A stretch of 35,917 nucleotides of DNA, taken from positions 1 through 35,917 of the forward strand of contig DKPO01000006.1 in the NCBI GenBank assembly GCA_002471225.1. The letters are read 5' to 3'. Shown here one piece after another: positions 23,974 through 32,207 of this stretch. The notes below the pieces were generated by a model. The model was not told the origin of the DNA. It ran no database searches and saw only the letters and a program-made list of their open reading frames with translations. The position numbers were made by a program, and so were the translations under genes. Numbering within the stretch: the stretch's first letter is position 1; every line of letters begins with the position of its first letter. This DNA comes from Porphyromonadaceae bacterium UBA7332. GTDB lineage: Bacteria; Bacteroidota; Bacteroidia; Bacteroidales; UBA7332.

Positions 23974-24120
23974 GCAACATTTGCAACATACTCCTGAAAC
24001 CCTTTATGGATAGGGGTTTGCTGCTGTTGCAGATGGTTGCAGATGGTTGCAGATGAAATATGATCTACAACACATAAGAGTTTGTTGTTTAGGTGTTTAT
24101 GGCTATGTTGCAGATGTTGC
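23974..24120. repeat. TTGCAACAT/ATGTTGCAGATG inverted and tandem repeats
   Basis: GCAACATTTGCAACATA (23974-23990) is an inverted copy, one mismatch in 17, of TATGTTGCAGATGTTGC (24104-24120). Between them GTTGCAGATG is repeated three times in perfect tandem (24026-24055). Confidence 0.8.
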
Positions 24121-24377
24121 AAATAAAATTTCAAATTCTGTTAGAGATAAATAATCCCGCAATCAATTAAAGCATAGATCTGCTTGTGTGACTAATAAGT
24201 GGGCTTGAAAAAACACCCTAGATATTATGGAGTTACATTTAATCAATGTACAAGCTGATTGCAAGAGGGCAAATAAAAGATCTTGAGTGAATACTTTAAT
24301 GAGACCTTAAAAGCCTGATTTATTCTTTGATCCTGTATATTAGCAGAGGATAATAATATATTATTAGACAGAGTCCG

Positions 24378-24385
24378 TATCTTTG
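24378..24385 (+). promoter_or_regulatory. -7 element for the ClC gene
   Basis: TATCTTTG is an exact TAnnTTTG match. The implied leader is only about 25 bases, too short to hold a fluoride riboswitch. Confidence 0.55.
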
Positions 24386-24414
24386 CAGTCGAACAGAATA
24401 GATTTTTATTATTG

Positions 24415-25686
24415 ATGAAAGATAAATTATATAATACTCTGCAGTGGCAACTATTACTTTACGTCGGTAAATGGTTGGTGATATGTCTCATGGTAGGAGC
24501 ATTGGTAGGAACAGCTTCTGCTTTATTTCTTAAAGGACTGAACTGGACTACAGCCTGGCGCGAATCGCATTTATGGATTATTGCGTTGCTTCCATTGGGT
24601 GGGCTTGCAATCGGACTTATGTATTATTATTGGGGCAGTGAAGTTGTAAAAGGTAATAATCAGTTATTGGAAGAGTTTCATTCACCTAAGAAGATAATTC
24701 CATTTAAGATGGCACCTTTAGTCTTGCTGGGTACTCTGATCACACACTTCTTTGGTGGCTCAGCAGGGCGTGAAGGAACTGCGGTACAAATGGGAGGAGC
24801 AATTGCGGATCAATTTACCCGTTGGTTTAAATTTGGTCGTCGTGACCGACAGATTATTTTAGTCTGTGGTATTAGTGCCGGTTTTGCTTCGGTTTTCGGG
24901 ACCCCATTAGCAGGCGCTGTTTTTGCACTTGAAGTTTTGATTGTCGGACGTATGCGCTATGAAGCCCTGGTTCCGTCTTTTCTTATAGCTGCAATTTCTA
25001 ATTACGTATGTAACTTATGGGGCGCTTCTCATTCCCATTATTCTGTTGGTTTCGTTCCCGAATTTTCTATATCCTATTTAATTTATGCAATTGCAGCAGG
25101 TATTATTTTTGGCTTAACAGCATCACTGTTTGCACGTGCTACACATTTTTGGAGTGCATTGTCTGCACGCCTTATTAAATGGGCACCATTGAGACCCTTC
25201 TTTGGAGGGATTGTATTAGCTATAGTCATTTTCTCATTTGGAGCATATCAATATACTGGTTTAGGATTGCCAATGATTCAGTCTGCATTTACGGAACAAG
25301 TTGAAGTTTATGATTTTGCGGCTAAATTATTGTTTACTTCTTTCACTTTAGGAGTTGGATTTAAAGGGGGAGAGGTAACACCATTATTTTTTATAGGTGC
25401 TACTTTGGGTAATGCTTTATCTCTTTTTATACCTTTACCGATGGCTCTTCTGGCTGCGATGGGGTTTGTTGCAGTTTTTTCAGGAGCAACAAATACACCT
25501 TTGGCTTGTACTTTGATGGGGATCGAACTCTTTGGCATAGAAAGCGGACTGTTTATAGCTTTAGCTTGTGTTACCGCTTATTTGTTTTCGGGACATTCCA
25601 GTATTTACTCGGCTCAGATTATAGGTTCTCCTAAGCATATCAGTAGAATTAGAATGAAGGGGAAAGGTATAAATTCAGAAGAATAG
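24415..25686 (+). CDS. ClC-family anion transporter, probable CLC-F fluoride/H+ antiporter branch
   Basis: The 423-residue inner-membrane protein has the ClC fold with about ten hydrophobic segments. The gating glutamate is E120 in GGSAGREGTAVQMGG, with GISAGFASVFGTPLAGAVFA after it. The usual selectivity motif GSGIP is absent. In its place is VKGNNQLLEEFHSP (N81, N82), and GREGP reads GREGT. Both changes are known marks of the CLC-F branch, which exports fluoride in exchange for protons. The residue after GNN is Q rather than the L I recall in family members. The ATG at 24415 is preferred over the adjacent TTG at 24412. The gene has its own promoter and terminator. ClC membership is certain; fluoride specificity is inferred. 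Confidence 0.85.
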   Translation: MKDKLYNTLQWQLLLYVGKWLVICLMVGALVGTASALFLKGLNWTTAWRESHLWIIALLPLGGLAIGLMYYYWGSEVVKGNNQLLEEFHSPKKIIPFKMAPLVLLGTLITHFFGGSAGREGTAVQMGGAIADQFTRWFKFGRRDRQIILVCGISAGFASVFGTPLAGAVFALEVLIVGRMRYEALVPSFLIAAISNYVCNLWGASHSHYSVGFVPEFSISYLIYAIAAGIIFGLTASLFARATHFWSALSARLIKWAPLRPFFGGIVLAIVIFSFGAYQYTGLGLPMIQSAFTEQVEVYDFAAKLLFTSFTLGVGFKGGEVTPLFFIGATLGNALSLFIPLPMALLAAMGFVAVFSGATNTPLACTLMGIELFGIESGLFIALACVTAYLFSGHSSIYSAQIIGSPKHISRIRMKGKGINSEE

Positions 25687-25713
25687 ACTTCTGTTTAGTA
25701 TATTACGTATAAA

Positions 25714-25767
25714 TAATAAAGAACGGTGAGTCTCCTCTGCATAGAGAAGACTCACCGTTCTTTATTA
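25714..25767. terminator. Bidirectional terminator between the ClC gene and dnaG
   Basis: A perfect 20-bp stem (25714-25733 with 25748-25767) has a 14-base loop and A/T-rich feet. The right foot contains the dnaG stop codon, so it serves both converging genes. Confidence 0.88.
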
Positions 25768-27822
25768 TAGAGGTTTTCGGATTAAAATCCGTTCACCCAG
25801 TCGTTTGTTGATTTCCCGCTGATAGATTTGAATATCTCTCATCTCTGTCATAATTTCAGCCATAACTGAAGCATCGGTAGCAGAGGCTAGTTGTTTCATC
25901 AATCCATTCATAGTATGAGTCATGCGTACATCCTGTAATTCAAGTAATGCTCGCTGAGCTAACGTTTCCAGGCAATCGGATTCTGTTTCGACAACCTGTT
26001 TCTTTGAATGATATTTACTTAGAATATGTCTTTCAGCAGTCAGATTAGCTGCAAGCAGACTAATAGCCGGATTACTGTGCTGTAGAAAATATTTCTGAGC
26101 TATAAAATCAGGCTTCCCGAACAATGGTTTGACTTCCTCTAAGATCTGATTATATAATGGATTCTCGAAAATAATATCTTCTTCTCCTATCATATAAAGT
26201 ATAAAATTGGCCACAGTCGTATCCCAAAATTCATCATTGTCAATAGGAATCCGTATTGCTTCATTCCCATAACGCACAATCAGGCGAATAATACACCTTT
26301 CATTCTCTTCAAATGGAGAAGTGTTCTGAGAACTATAGTTTATAAGTTCCGGTGGAGGAATGTCATATTCATTAAATGGAGGTGGAACATCTTCCGGTAA
26401 AGGAAATGGAACAGATGAGTCTGTTAAAGGCGACTGATTTGTTGTATGAATACCTCCTCTGCTGATTGTATTCTGAGTATACGTATTAGGAAGTTTCTTT
26501 TTCTGAAATTCAGTCTCCCTACGCTTTATATTTAATTTCCCCAGGCTGTTAGCTAAAGCTTTTTCCTCAATGTTCAGCAATTTACTTGTCTCACGCAAAT
26601 AGATGTTTTGAGTTAGCGTTTCGGGTATAATCGAGATGCTGTTCAAAATATCATTGGCTATAGATGCTTTTTTTATCGGATCATTACCGGCATCTTTAAG
26701 CAAAAGCTGAGTTTTAAAATGAATAAAATCAACTTCAGCCTGAGCTATGAATTCCATAAACTCAGAGGCACTGTGTGATTGGGCAAAAGAATCGGGGTCT
26801 TCACCGTCCGGTAAAAGAACCACTTTTACATTCATACCCTCTTGAAGCAAGAGGTCAATACCTCGAAGTGAGGCTTTCATCCCTGCGGCATCTCCGTCAT
26901 ACAGGACCGTAATGTTGGGTGTAAAGCGATGAATCATTCGGATCTGACCCGGAGTAAGAGCTGTTCCCGAAGATGCAACAACATTTTCTATACCCGATTG
27001 ATGCATCGAAATAACATCCGTATATCCTTCTACAAGGAAACATTTATCCTGTTTAACGATTGCTCCTTTTGCAAAATAGATGCCGTAAAGCTCATTACTT
27101 TTATGATAGATTTCACTTTCCGGCGAATTCTGATATTTTGCCAACTTGGCATCACTCTTAAGGATTCGTCCTCCAAAAGCAACAACTTTTCCGGAGATAG
27201 TATGTACAGGGAACATTACACGACCTCTGAAGCGGTCGTAATATTTACCCTCAGCATCAATAACCAGACCTGTCTTAACAAGCAAATCAGTTTTATATCC
27301 TTTTTTAGTTGCGTCCTGATAGAAAGCATCTCTTTTCTCTAAACTATAACCTAACTGAAATTTGCGGATAATATCATCCCTGAATCCCCGTTCCCGGAAA
27401 TAGCTTAATCCAATTTGCTGACCTTCTGATGTTTCATGTAGTGTGTCCTGAAAATAGGTATGCGCATAGTTATTAATCAGGAACATACTTTCGCGCTCAC
27501 TTCTTTGTTGAAGTTCCTCAGCAGTAAGTTCCTTCTCTTTGACCTCTATACCATATTTTTTTGCCAGCCATTTCAGCGCTTCGTAATATGAAAGTTGTTC
27601 ATGCTCCATTATAAAATGGACCGCATTACCACCCTTACCACAACTAAAGCATTTGCAAATACCTTTCGTCGGAGAAACACTGAAAGACGGCTTTTTCTCA
27701 TCATGGAAGGGACAAAGACCTGTATAGTTTACGCCTCGTTTTTTCAGGGATACAAAATCAGATACAACATCAACGATTTGTGCTGCATCCATAATTTTGT
27801 CTATCGTAATCTGATCTATCAT
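25765..27822 (-). CDS. dnaG: DNA primase
   Basis: DnaG makes RNA primers for lagging-strand replication. The 685-residue protein starts with a CHC2 zinc-binding domain with C37, H40, C58 and C61 (LCPFHDEKKPSFSV, CKCFSCGKGGNAV). The RNA-polymerase core follows (YFRERGFRDDIIRKFQLGYS, YDRFRGRVMFPVH). The TOPRIM metal motifs are VEGYTDVIS, VLYDGDAAGMKA and DGEDPDSF. After a proline-rich linker (about 440-490) comes a helical C-terminal part expected to bind the replicative helicase. It is the expected length for Bacteroidetes primases. No sigma-factor or ribosomal gene adjoins it, so the macromolecular-synthesis operon of enterobacteria is not kept here. Confidence 0.96.
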   Translation of the reverse strand: MIDQITIDKIMDAAQIVDVVSDFVSLKKRGVNYTGLCPFHDEKKPSFSVSPTKGICKCFSCGKGGNAVHFIMEHEQLSYYEALKWLAKKYGIEVKEKELTAEELQQRSERESMFLINNYAHTYFQDTLHETSEGQQIGLSYFRERGFRDDIIRKFQLGYSLEKRDAFYQDATKKGYKTDLLVKTGLVIDAEGKYYDRFRGRVMFPVHTISGKVVAFGGRILKSDAKLAKYQNSPESEIYHKSNELYGIYFAKGAIVKQDKCFLVEGYTDVISMHQSGIENVVASSGTALTPGQIRMIHRFTPNITVLYDGDAAGMKASLRGIDLLLQEGMNVKVVLLPDGEDPDSFAQSHSASEFMEFIAQAEVDFIHFKTQLLLKDAGNDPIKKASIANDILNSISIIPETLTQNIYLRETSKLLNIEEKALANSLGKLNIKRRETEFQKKKLPNTYTQNTISRGGIHTTNQSPLTDSSVPFPLPEDVPPPFNEYDIPPPELINYSSQNTSPFEENERCIIRLIVRYGNEAIRIPIDNDEFWDTTVANFILYMIGEEDIIFENPLYNQILEEVKPLFGKPDFIAQKYFLQHSNPAISLLAANLTAERHILSKYHSKKQVVETESDCLETLAQRALLELQDVRMTHTMNGLMKQLASATDASVMAEIMTEMRDIQIYQREINKRLGERILIRKPL

Positions 27823-28126
27823 TCCGTCTCCTTTTCTTGAGTTTAAAATCCAATACGAAGATAGTGATTTTATCAGGATATGAACGAAGTTCCTCTATCA
27901 TAATCATTCGAACTCTATCTTTAGCAGAGGATTTTCTTTATTTGATATTTATAATATTAAATATATTGAATTTTTATGCATACCTGAAATGTAGGATTTT
28001 ATAGAATCGTATTCCTTTATACAGTAAGATTATAAGGTCTGAATATGTAGATAATAAATAAGGGGTTTAGGATATATTGTAGTGATTATCTAGCGTAGTT
28101 TATAAGAGGTCTCGTTGTTTAATCCA
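27823..28126. other. Gene-free stretch upstream of dnaG
   Basis: About 300 AT-rich bases lie between the dnaG start and the candidate small RNA promoter. The only structure seen is a short TCCTCT/AGAGGA pairing near 27890-27930. No promoter match for dnaG was found on the minus strand. Confidence 0.5.
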
Positions 28127-28134
28127 TAGATTTG
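28127..28134 (+). promoter_or_regulatory. -7 element ahead of the candidate small RNA
   Basis: TAGATTTG fits TAnnTTTG exactly. A start near 28138 would begin a transcript that runs through a long-range stem to the orphan terminator at 28285. Confidence 0.5.
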
Positions 28135-28137
28135 TTG

Positions 28138-28335
28138 CGAATAATAAAAGTTATTGTATCTGCCTAACCTTAGAAAATGAATTTTCGTTTGTCTTATATT
28201 GCAAATATATAAGTAATAGATGTAAGTGAGAATTATCCTTTATTTCGTTCGTGAGAATAAAATTAAGGTTAGATATTTTTAGTGAAAGTGATCATCTGCA
28301 TTTATTCCCTGAGTGCTATGATGATCACTTTTTTA
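28138..28335 (+). ncRNA. Candidate small RNA of about 195 nt, possibly 6S-like
   Basis: No open frame explains the terminator at 28285-28335. Upstream of it CTAACCTTA (28164-28172) pairs with TAAGGTTAG (28264-28272), extended inward by AATTTT with AAAATT. Together they close a 109-nt domain. Inside is a hairpin, CTTATAT (28193-28199) with ATATAAG (28207-28213), and mostly unpaired sequence around it. A closing stem, a large open middle, an apical hairpin and a size near 190 nt recall 6S RNA, which mimics an open promoter. The resemblance is only architectural, and no conserved 6S bases were checked. Ends are approximate. Confidence 0.5.
28285..28335 (+). terminator. Orphan intrinsic terminator
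   Basis: AAAGTGATCATC (28285-28296) pairs perfectly with GATGATCACTTT (28320-28331), then TTTT. No coding gene precedes it on the plus strand; the nearest start of transcription is the promoter match at 28127. Confidence 0.8.
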
Positions 28336-28527
28336 TATCATCTGTGTAATTTAAAGTCTACACACGTATAAATAATGATATTTTAAAATGTAGTAATATG
28401 TATAGTTGTAATTATTTGGTAATTAAACATATATAATTTTTTATGTAGTTTAAAATATATCCTCTTATAGCATAAATGTAGATATGAAATATATTACATT
28501 ATTTATTCAATCTTGAACGAGGAGATT
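28336..28527. other. AT-rich upstream region of the fimbrial operon
   Basis: This stretch must hold the fimbrial promoter unless transcription starts elsewhere, but no exact TAnnTTTG is present. TATAGTTG near 28399 has one mismatch. No inverted repeats typical of a phase-variable promoter were seen. Confidence 0.4.
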
Positions 28528-28596
28528 ATGTTTGCGCTGCAATCTCACAGGAACAGATCTTTAAAGATCTATGATTACATATTGAAAACAGGATAA
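28528..28596 (+). CDS. Possible 22-residue leader peptide before the fimbrial operon
   Basis: An ATG preceded by GAGGAG (3-base spacing) opens a 22-codon frame, MFALQSHRNRSLKIYDYILK plus TG, ending 15 bp before the first fimbrial-locus gene. The ribosome-binding site is better than that of most genes here. The frame contains a perfect 16-bp palindrome. It could be a regulatory leader peptide, or the frame could be accidental. Confidence 0.3.
   Translation: MFALQSHRNRSLKIYDYILKTG
28555..28570. repeat. Perfect 16-bp palindrome
   Basis: AGATCTTTAAAGATCT equals its own reverse complement and lies 42 bp before the first fimbrial-locus gene. With no loop it is better suited as a DNA operator than as an RNA hairpin. 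Confidence 0.8.
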
Positions 28597-28611
28597 CACA
28601 GGAAGCAAAAT

Positions 28612-29862
28612 ATGGGAAAATTCAAATCCACATTACTATTTACCTGGATGCTGCTTTTTATTCAGGGAAATTTATATCCTAAGGACAAAAGCAATGCAAA
28701 TAAGTTAAACAGTGATACAATACAAATTTACTTTCGGTTTGATGATGCTCATATAGATAAATCGTATCGGTCAAATATAAATGAGTTAAAAAAACTGGAC
28801 TCGTTATTGTTAAGACAGATCCATGATTTGGATAGCATAACAATAACATCGTTTGCTTCAATAGAGGGAGATCAGATGTATAATAATAAATTATCTGCAC
28901 TCCGGTCAAATGAAGTAAAAGAGTTTATGCTAAGCAATCATCTTAATGAAAAACGGAACTTACAAATCAAGGCTTGCGCTAAAGGTGAAAATTGGGATGG
29001 ATTACTAGCTCAGGCATATGAGAGAAAATGGATTCCTGATAGGTTGCAATTGATCGCAATCTTAGAGGATCCAATATTAAGTCAAACTGAAAAGAAACGG
29101 CAGATATATGCTCTGAAAAATGGAGAAGTATATGATTACTTAAACGAATATGTGTTTTGGCGCTTACGAAATACGGCATCAATCATATTATGGTATAAAC
29201 CGAAGTTGGAGACTATTGTTCCCGAAGGTATTTCTTTATTGGCAATGAATGACGGTGCTTTTCCAGCAACACAACGATTATGTTCCTTTGATAAATCAAA
29301 AAGTAAGTTGGAACATCGAAAGTTGTTGTTTGCATTGAAATCAAATCTTCTTTTTGATTTGGCTTCATTTATAAACATAGAAATGGAACTGCCAATAAAG
29401 AAACATTTATCAATAGCGGGCGAGTGGGTTTTTCCCTTTTGGAAAATACCTAAATCCGATTTAACCTTGAATTTATTGTATGGAAAACTAGATTTTAAGT
29501 TTTGGCTGGGAGATCGATTATCAAAACCGGTGATGATTGGATGGTTTTGCGATGTGTACGGAGGATATGGTAAATATGACTTCCAGCCTTTTTTAGGAAA
29601 AGGAGTTCAGGGACATTTTCTGAACATTGGTTTAGGTGCGGGATATGCACATAAAATAGGTAGAAATCTTCGAATGGAATATGCTATAGGATTGGGATAC
29701 TTACGGTCGGACTATCAAAAATATCAGATGACTTACGATACAAAATATGGCGATATTAAGATTGTGAAATATCCGTGGAAAAAATCAGTATATAATCTGG
29801 TCGCTCCTACCAAATTAGCAGTATCTCTTGTTTGGATTATTAATAAGGAAAAATTTATATAA
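28612..29862 (+). CDS. OmpA-like/DUF3575 outer-membrane protein of the fimbrial locus
   Basis: The 416-residue protein has a signal peptide (about 1-24). An OmpA-like peptidoglycan-binding region follows (about 35-105: IQIYFRFDDAHID, SITITSFASIEG, NNKLSALRSNEVKEFM). The C-terminal part (about 230-416) is a β-barrel-like domain of DUF3575 type with repeated aromatic strands (GWFCDVYGGYGKYDFQPFLG, LNIGLGAGYAH, MEYAIGLGYL). Such proteins often open Bacteroidetes fimbrillin loci, where they may anchor or help export the pilus at the outer membrane; this role is inferred. The next gene begins 11 bp after its stop. A palindrome and a possible leader peptide lie just upstream. Confidence 0.8.
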   Translation: MGKFKSTLLFTWMLLFIQGNLYPKDKSNANKLNSDTIQIYFRFDDAHIDKSYRSNINELKKLDSLLLRQIHDLDSITITSFASIEGDQMYNNKLSALRSNEVKEFMLSNHLNEKRNLQIKACAKGENWDGLLAQAYERKWIPDRLQLIAILEDPILSQTEKKRQIYALKNGEVYDYLNEYVFWRLRNTASIILWYKPKLETIVPEGISLLAMNDGAFPATQRLCSFDKSKSKLEHRKLLFALKSNLLFDLASFINIEMELPIKKHLSIAGEWVFPFWKIPKSDLTLNLLYGKLDFKFWLGDRLSKPVMIGWFCDVYGGYGKYDFQPFLGKGVQGHFLNIGLGAGYAHKIGRNLRMEYAIGLGYLRSDYQKYQMTYDTKYGDIKIVKYPWKKSVYNLVAPTKLAVSLVWIINKEKFI

Positions 29863-29873
29863 CAGGGAATAGA

Positions 29874-30851
29874 ATGAAAGGAAATCTTACAAAACGGATT
29901 CTTTACCTTCTGATACTTCTTCTGAATACTTCTTGTTGCTTCGATGATCTTTATTATGAAAATGATGCCAATTGTCATATCAGATTAAATATTGATTGGT
30001 CGAAAATAGATACACGGCTGAATGGAGCCTCTGTTTATATCTATCATAGAGATGGTTCTTTATATAAAGTTCTTCCGCCTCACCCCAATCCTTATACATT
30101 GGATATGGCATTGCCAAAAGGGCATTATGATCTGGTCGTTCATAATAATACACCGTATGAACTGCCTAATTTGAATTTTGGCGGACATGAACATGCAGAA
30201 ACTTTTCGGGTTTCTCCGGTTAAAAATCAAAATACCAGGTATGATCTACGGAGTGTACTTGAACCAGATGTTATCGGACTGGCTCATTTATCTGATTTGG
30301 AGGTGACAGAGGCTATGATTGATTACTACCCCTACAAACCGGATTCATGGAAAAACCGGATTTATAAGGATTTTACTCTTTCAGCCGAACCTGTACTGCA
30401 TGAAGTTGAGATTATCGCACATGTTCAGTTTTTGAGTAGTGTTGCCGGAGCTCCTCCTTCAGAGTTACAGAATATGGCAGGAGGTGTGATGATGATGACC
30501 AAAGAGAAATACGATGAGGGTCTTGATTATCATTTTATTTTAAATGGTCGTAAGTTCGATTCAGGAAGTACGACGAATGGTACGATTTCGAAGAAGTTAA
30601 AGTGCTTCGGATTCAGGGAAAATCAGCAAGAACGTTACAGGTTGCTGATGAATTTCAAATTGGTTAATGGAGACTTACATCCCATTATAATTGATGTAAC
30701 AGATAAAATCGAAAAAATGGACGATTTTAAGTATCGTATCCGTATTGAATGTTCACTGCCTGAGATGTCAGGAGGAGGTGGTGGAGACAGTGGTTTTGAT
30801 CCGGATGTCGAAGATTGGGAGAATGTCGATGTTGATGTCCCAATGAATTAA
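29874..30851 (+). CDS. DUF5119-type fimbrial-locus lipoprotein (FimB/Mfa2-like)
   Basis: The 325-residue protein has a lipoprotein signal (LLILLLNTSC, lipidated C21 or C22). Its N-terminal domain (HIRLNIDWSKI, GASVYIYHRDGSLYKVLPP, LPKGHYDLVVHNNT) matches the DUF5119/FimB-like family of type V pilus loci. FimB and Mfa2 of Porphyromonas anchor the pilus to the outer membrane and limit its length; a similar job is likely. The C-terminus has a flexible GGGGG linker and an acidic tail (DPDVEDWENVDVDVPMN). The gene is in an operon with its neighbours and precedes the main fimbrillin by 39 bp. Confidence 0.78.
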   Translation: MKGNLTKRILYLLILLLNTSCCFDDLYYENDANCHIRLNIDWSKIDTRLNGASVYIYHRDGSLYKVLPPHPNPYTLDMALPKGHYDLVVHNNTPYELPNLNFGGHEHAETFRVSPVKNQNTRYDLRSVLEPDVIGLAHLSDLEVTEAMIDYYPYKPDSWKNRIYKDFTLSAEPVLHEVEIIAHVQFLSSVAGAPPSELQNMAGGVMMMTKEKYDEGLDYHFILNGRKFDSGSTTNGTISKKLKCFGFRENQQERYRLLMNFKLVNGDLHPIIIDVTDKIEKMDDFKYRIRIECSLPEMSGGGGGDSGFDPDVEDWENVDVDVPMN

Positions 30852-30890
30852 ATGTATTGAAAATAAACTATCTAAAAACACTTTATTATT

Positions 30891-32045
30891 ATGAAGAAGA
30901 ATTTATTAGCCTTAGTGGCATTTTCAGGGATCGTTTTTACTTCTTGTAGCAACGAAATGGACCAAATGGTTGAACAACAAAAGGAGAAAAATGTAATCGG
31001 TTTTAGTACTTATTCGATGATGTCTAAGGGTACGCCGATAATTGATAATGGAGCTTTTGCAAAAAACGGTTCAAGTTTCGAGGTTGCAGCTTTTTTAAAT
31101 GGGAACGAGAATCCGTATTTGAATGCACAAATAACGCATAATGGAACAAGTTGGAACTATGCTAACCCTTTAGATAAAGCTTATTGGCCTTCGGAAAGTT
31201 TAAACTTTTTTGCAGTAGCACCTTACTCTGATTTTTATCCGACAGCAGAAGGTGGTAAATCTGCAAAAGGAACAGTAAATTATACAAATAATAATATGGT
31301 TATTAACTATGCTGTCCCTATAGAAACTTCTGTTCAACAGGATTTGATGTATGCGACAACGGCTCCAATGACAAAGCCTGATAATGGTGGTGAAGTTACA
31401 TTAAAATTCAAACACGCATTGAATCAGATTCACTTTATGGGTAGAACTGACTCAGAGAATCTTTGTGTGGAAATTGCTACCAATGGAATAGAGGTTTGCA
31501 ATATTAAGAATAGTGGTACTCTAACAGCAACAAGCGCTAGTTCTACTTGGGCTGCGAATGAATCTAAAATTAATTATACTATAGAAACAGTGAAAAATAA
31601 TAATAATGCTGCTCCGGTAGCTATTAATTCAACTTCAGCTGCTATTTCAAATTCATCAAACGTTTTAATGCTTATACCGCAAAGTGTTACAGCTTGGGAC
31701 TTGAAATCGAATGCTTCTGCACAGACTAATTCTTACTTGAAAATTAATTGTAAGATATGGGTAAATAATGGTGGCTCAGATCAAGATAAAGTTTATCTTC
31801 ATGGTTCTCCATCCACTTCTGAGTCTGTATCAGATGGATATGAATTTATGTATGTACCTTTTGCTGGAACATCTATGAATGGATCAGGCAAAAAAATCAC
31901 CTATACATTAATCTTTGGTGGTGGTTATAACGACGCAGGAGATCCTATCCTTACTCCAATTACGTTTGTTACAACTGTTCAAGATTGGATTGACGAACCT
32001 AATAATGGCGTTGAAGTTGATAATCCAAAACAACCACTACACTAA
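30891..32045 (+). CDS. Fimbrillin-family pilus subunit (lipoprotein precursor)
   Basis: The 384-residue precursor has a lipobox (GIVFTSCSN, C19) followed by a short linker and then two β-rich domains typical of the fimbrillin/Mfa-like fold: AYWPSESLNFFAVAPY, then VTLKFKHALNQIHF. Type V pilins are exported as lipoproteins and trimmed by a trypsin-like protease after a basic residue; K46 in SMMSKGTPI sits where that cut is expected. The C-terminal segment (FVTTVQDWID) has the usual pattern of the strand region. Its place, first of the fimbrillin genes and before a stable hairpin, suggests it is the major stalk subunit (inference). Confidence 0.88.
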   Translation: MKKNLLALVAFSGIVFTSCSNEMDQMVEQQKEKNVIGFSTYSMMSKGTPIIDNGAFAKNGSSFEVAAFLNGNENPYLNAQITHNGTSWNYANPLDKAYWPSESLNFFAVAPYSDFYPTAEGGKSAKGTVNYTNNNMVINYAVPIETSVQQDLMYATTAPMTKPDNGGEVTLKFKHALNQIHFMGRTDSENLCVEIATNGIEVCNIKNSGTLTATSASSTWAANESKINYTIETVKNNNNAAPVAINSTSAAISNSSNVLMLIPQSVTAWDLKSNASAQTNSYLKINCKIWVNNGGSDQDKVYLHGSPSTSESVSDGYEFMYVPFAGTSMNGSGKKITYTLIFGGGYNDAGDPILTPITFVTTVQDWIDEPNNGVEVDNPKQPLH

Positions 32046-32138
32046 GGATTAGAGCAATCTAATCCAACAAACAGACTCAGAATTAGAAATTAAATTGTGT
32101 AAGGTTAAGCATAAATTTATTTTTGGTTATAGATGTTG

Positions 32139-32169
32139 AATCCCGGGGGGAGTGATTCTTCCCGGGATT
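32139..32169 (+). terminator. GC-rich hairpin inside the fimbrial operon (partial terminator or processing site)
   Basis: AATCCCGGG (32139-32147) pairs perfectly with CCCGGGATT (32161-32169), loop 13 bases, followed by TATTTAAA rather than a clean T-run. It stands between the main fimbrillin and the minor subunits. It may reduce read-through or protect the upstream message. Confidence 0.55.
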
Positions 32170-32207
32170 TATTTAAACTCACAATATCTAAATCAGACTT
32201 TAAAATA

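Larger units (their letters stand above)
23596..24377. other. Gene-free, repeat-rich intergenic region
   Basis: This stretch of nearly 800 bp between the nqr terminator and the ClC promoter has no convincing gene. It holds three unrelated groups of short repeats, listed separately, and then a plain AT-rich segment (24140-24377) in which I see nothing. A minus-strand 66-codon frame (23934-24134) is made mostly of the repeats and is not called. Confidence 0.6.

Noticed and set aside
23934..24134. 66-codon minus-strand open frame (Gln/His-rich)
   Set aside because: It consists largely of translated GTTGCAGATG-type repeats, with no initiation signal. It could be the remnant of a mobile-element gene, but nothing supports that from sequence alone.
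24378..24414. Fluoride riboswitch before the ClC gene
   Set aside because: The leader from the predicted start is about 25 nt and shows no crcB-motif pattern.
26929..27342. 137-codon open frame antisense to dnaG
   Set aside because: It overlaps conserved primase coding sequence and has no recognisable protein features.
28336..28611. Phase-variable (invertible) fimbrial promoter
   Set aside because: No flanking inverted repeats of suitable length and no recombinase gene in the window.
32133..32207. N-terminal extension of the second fimbrillin-family gene
   Set aside because: It would put polar residues and a hairpin in front of a clear lipoprotein signal; the ATG at 32208 begins the signal directly.
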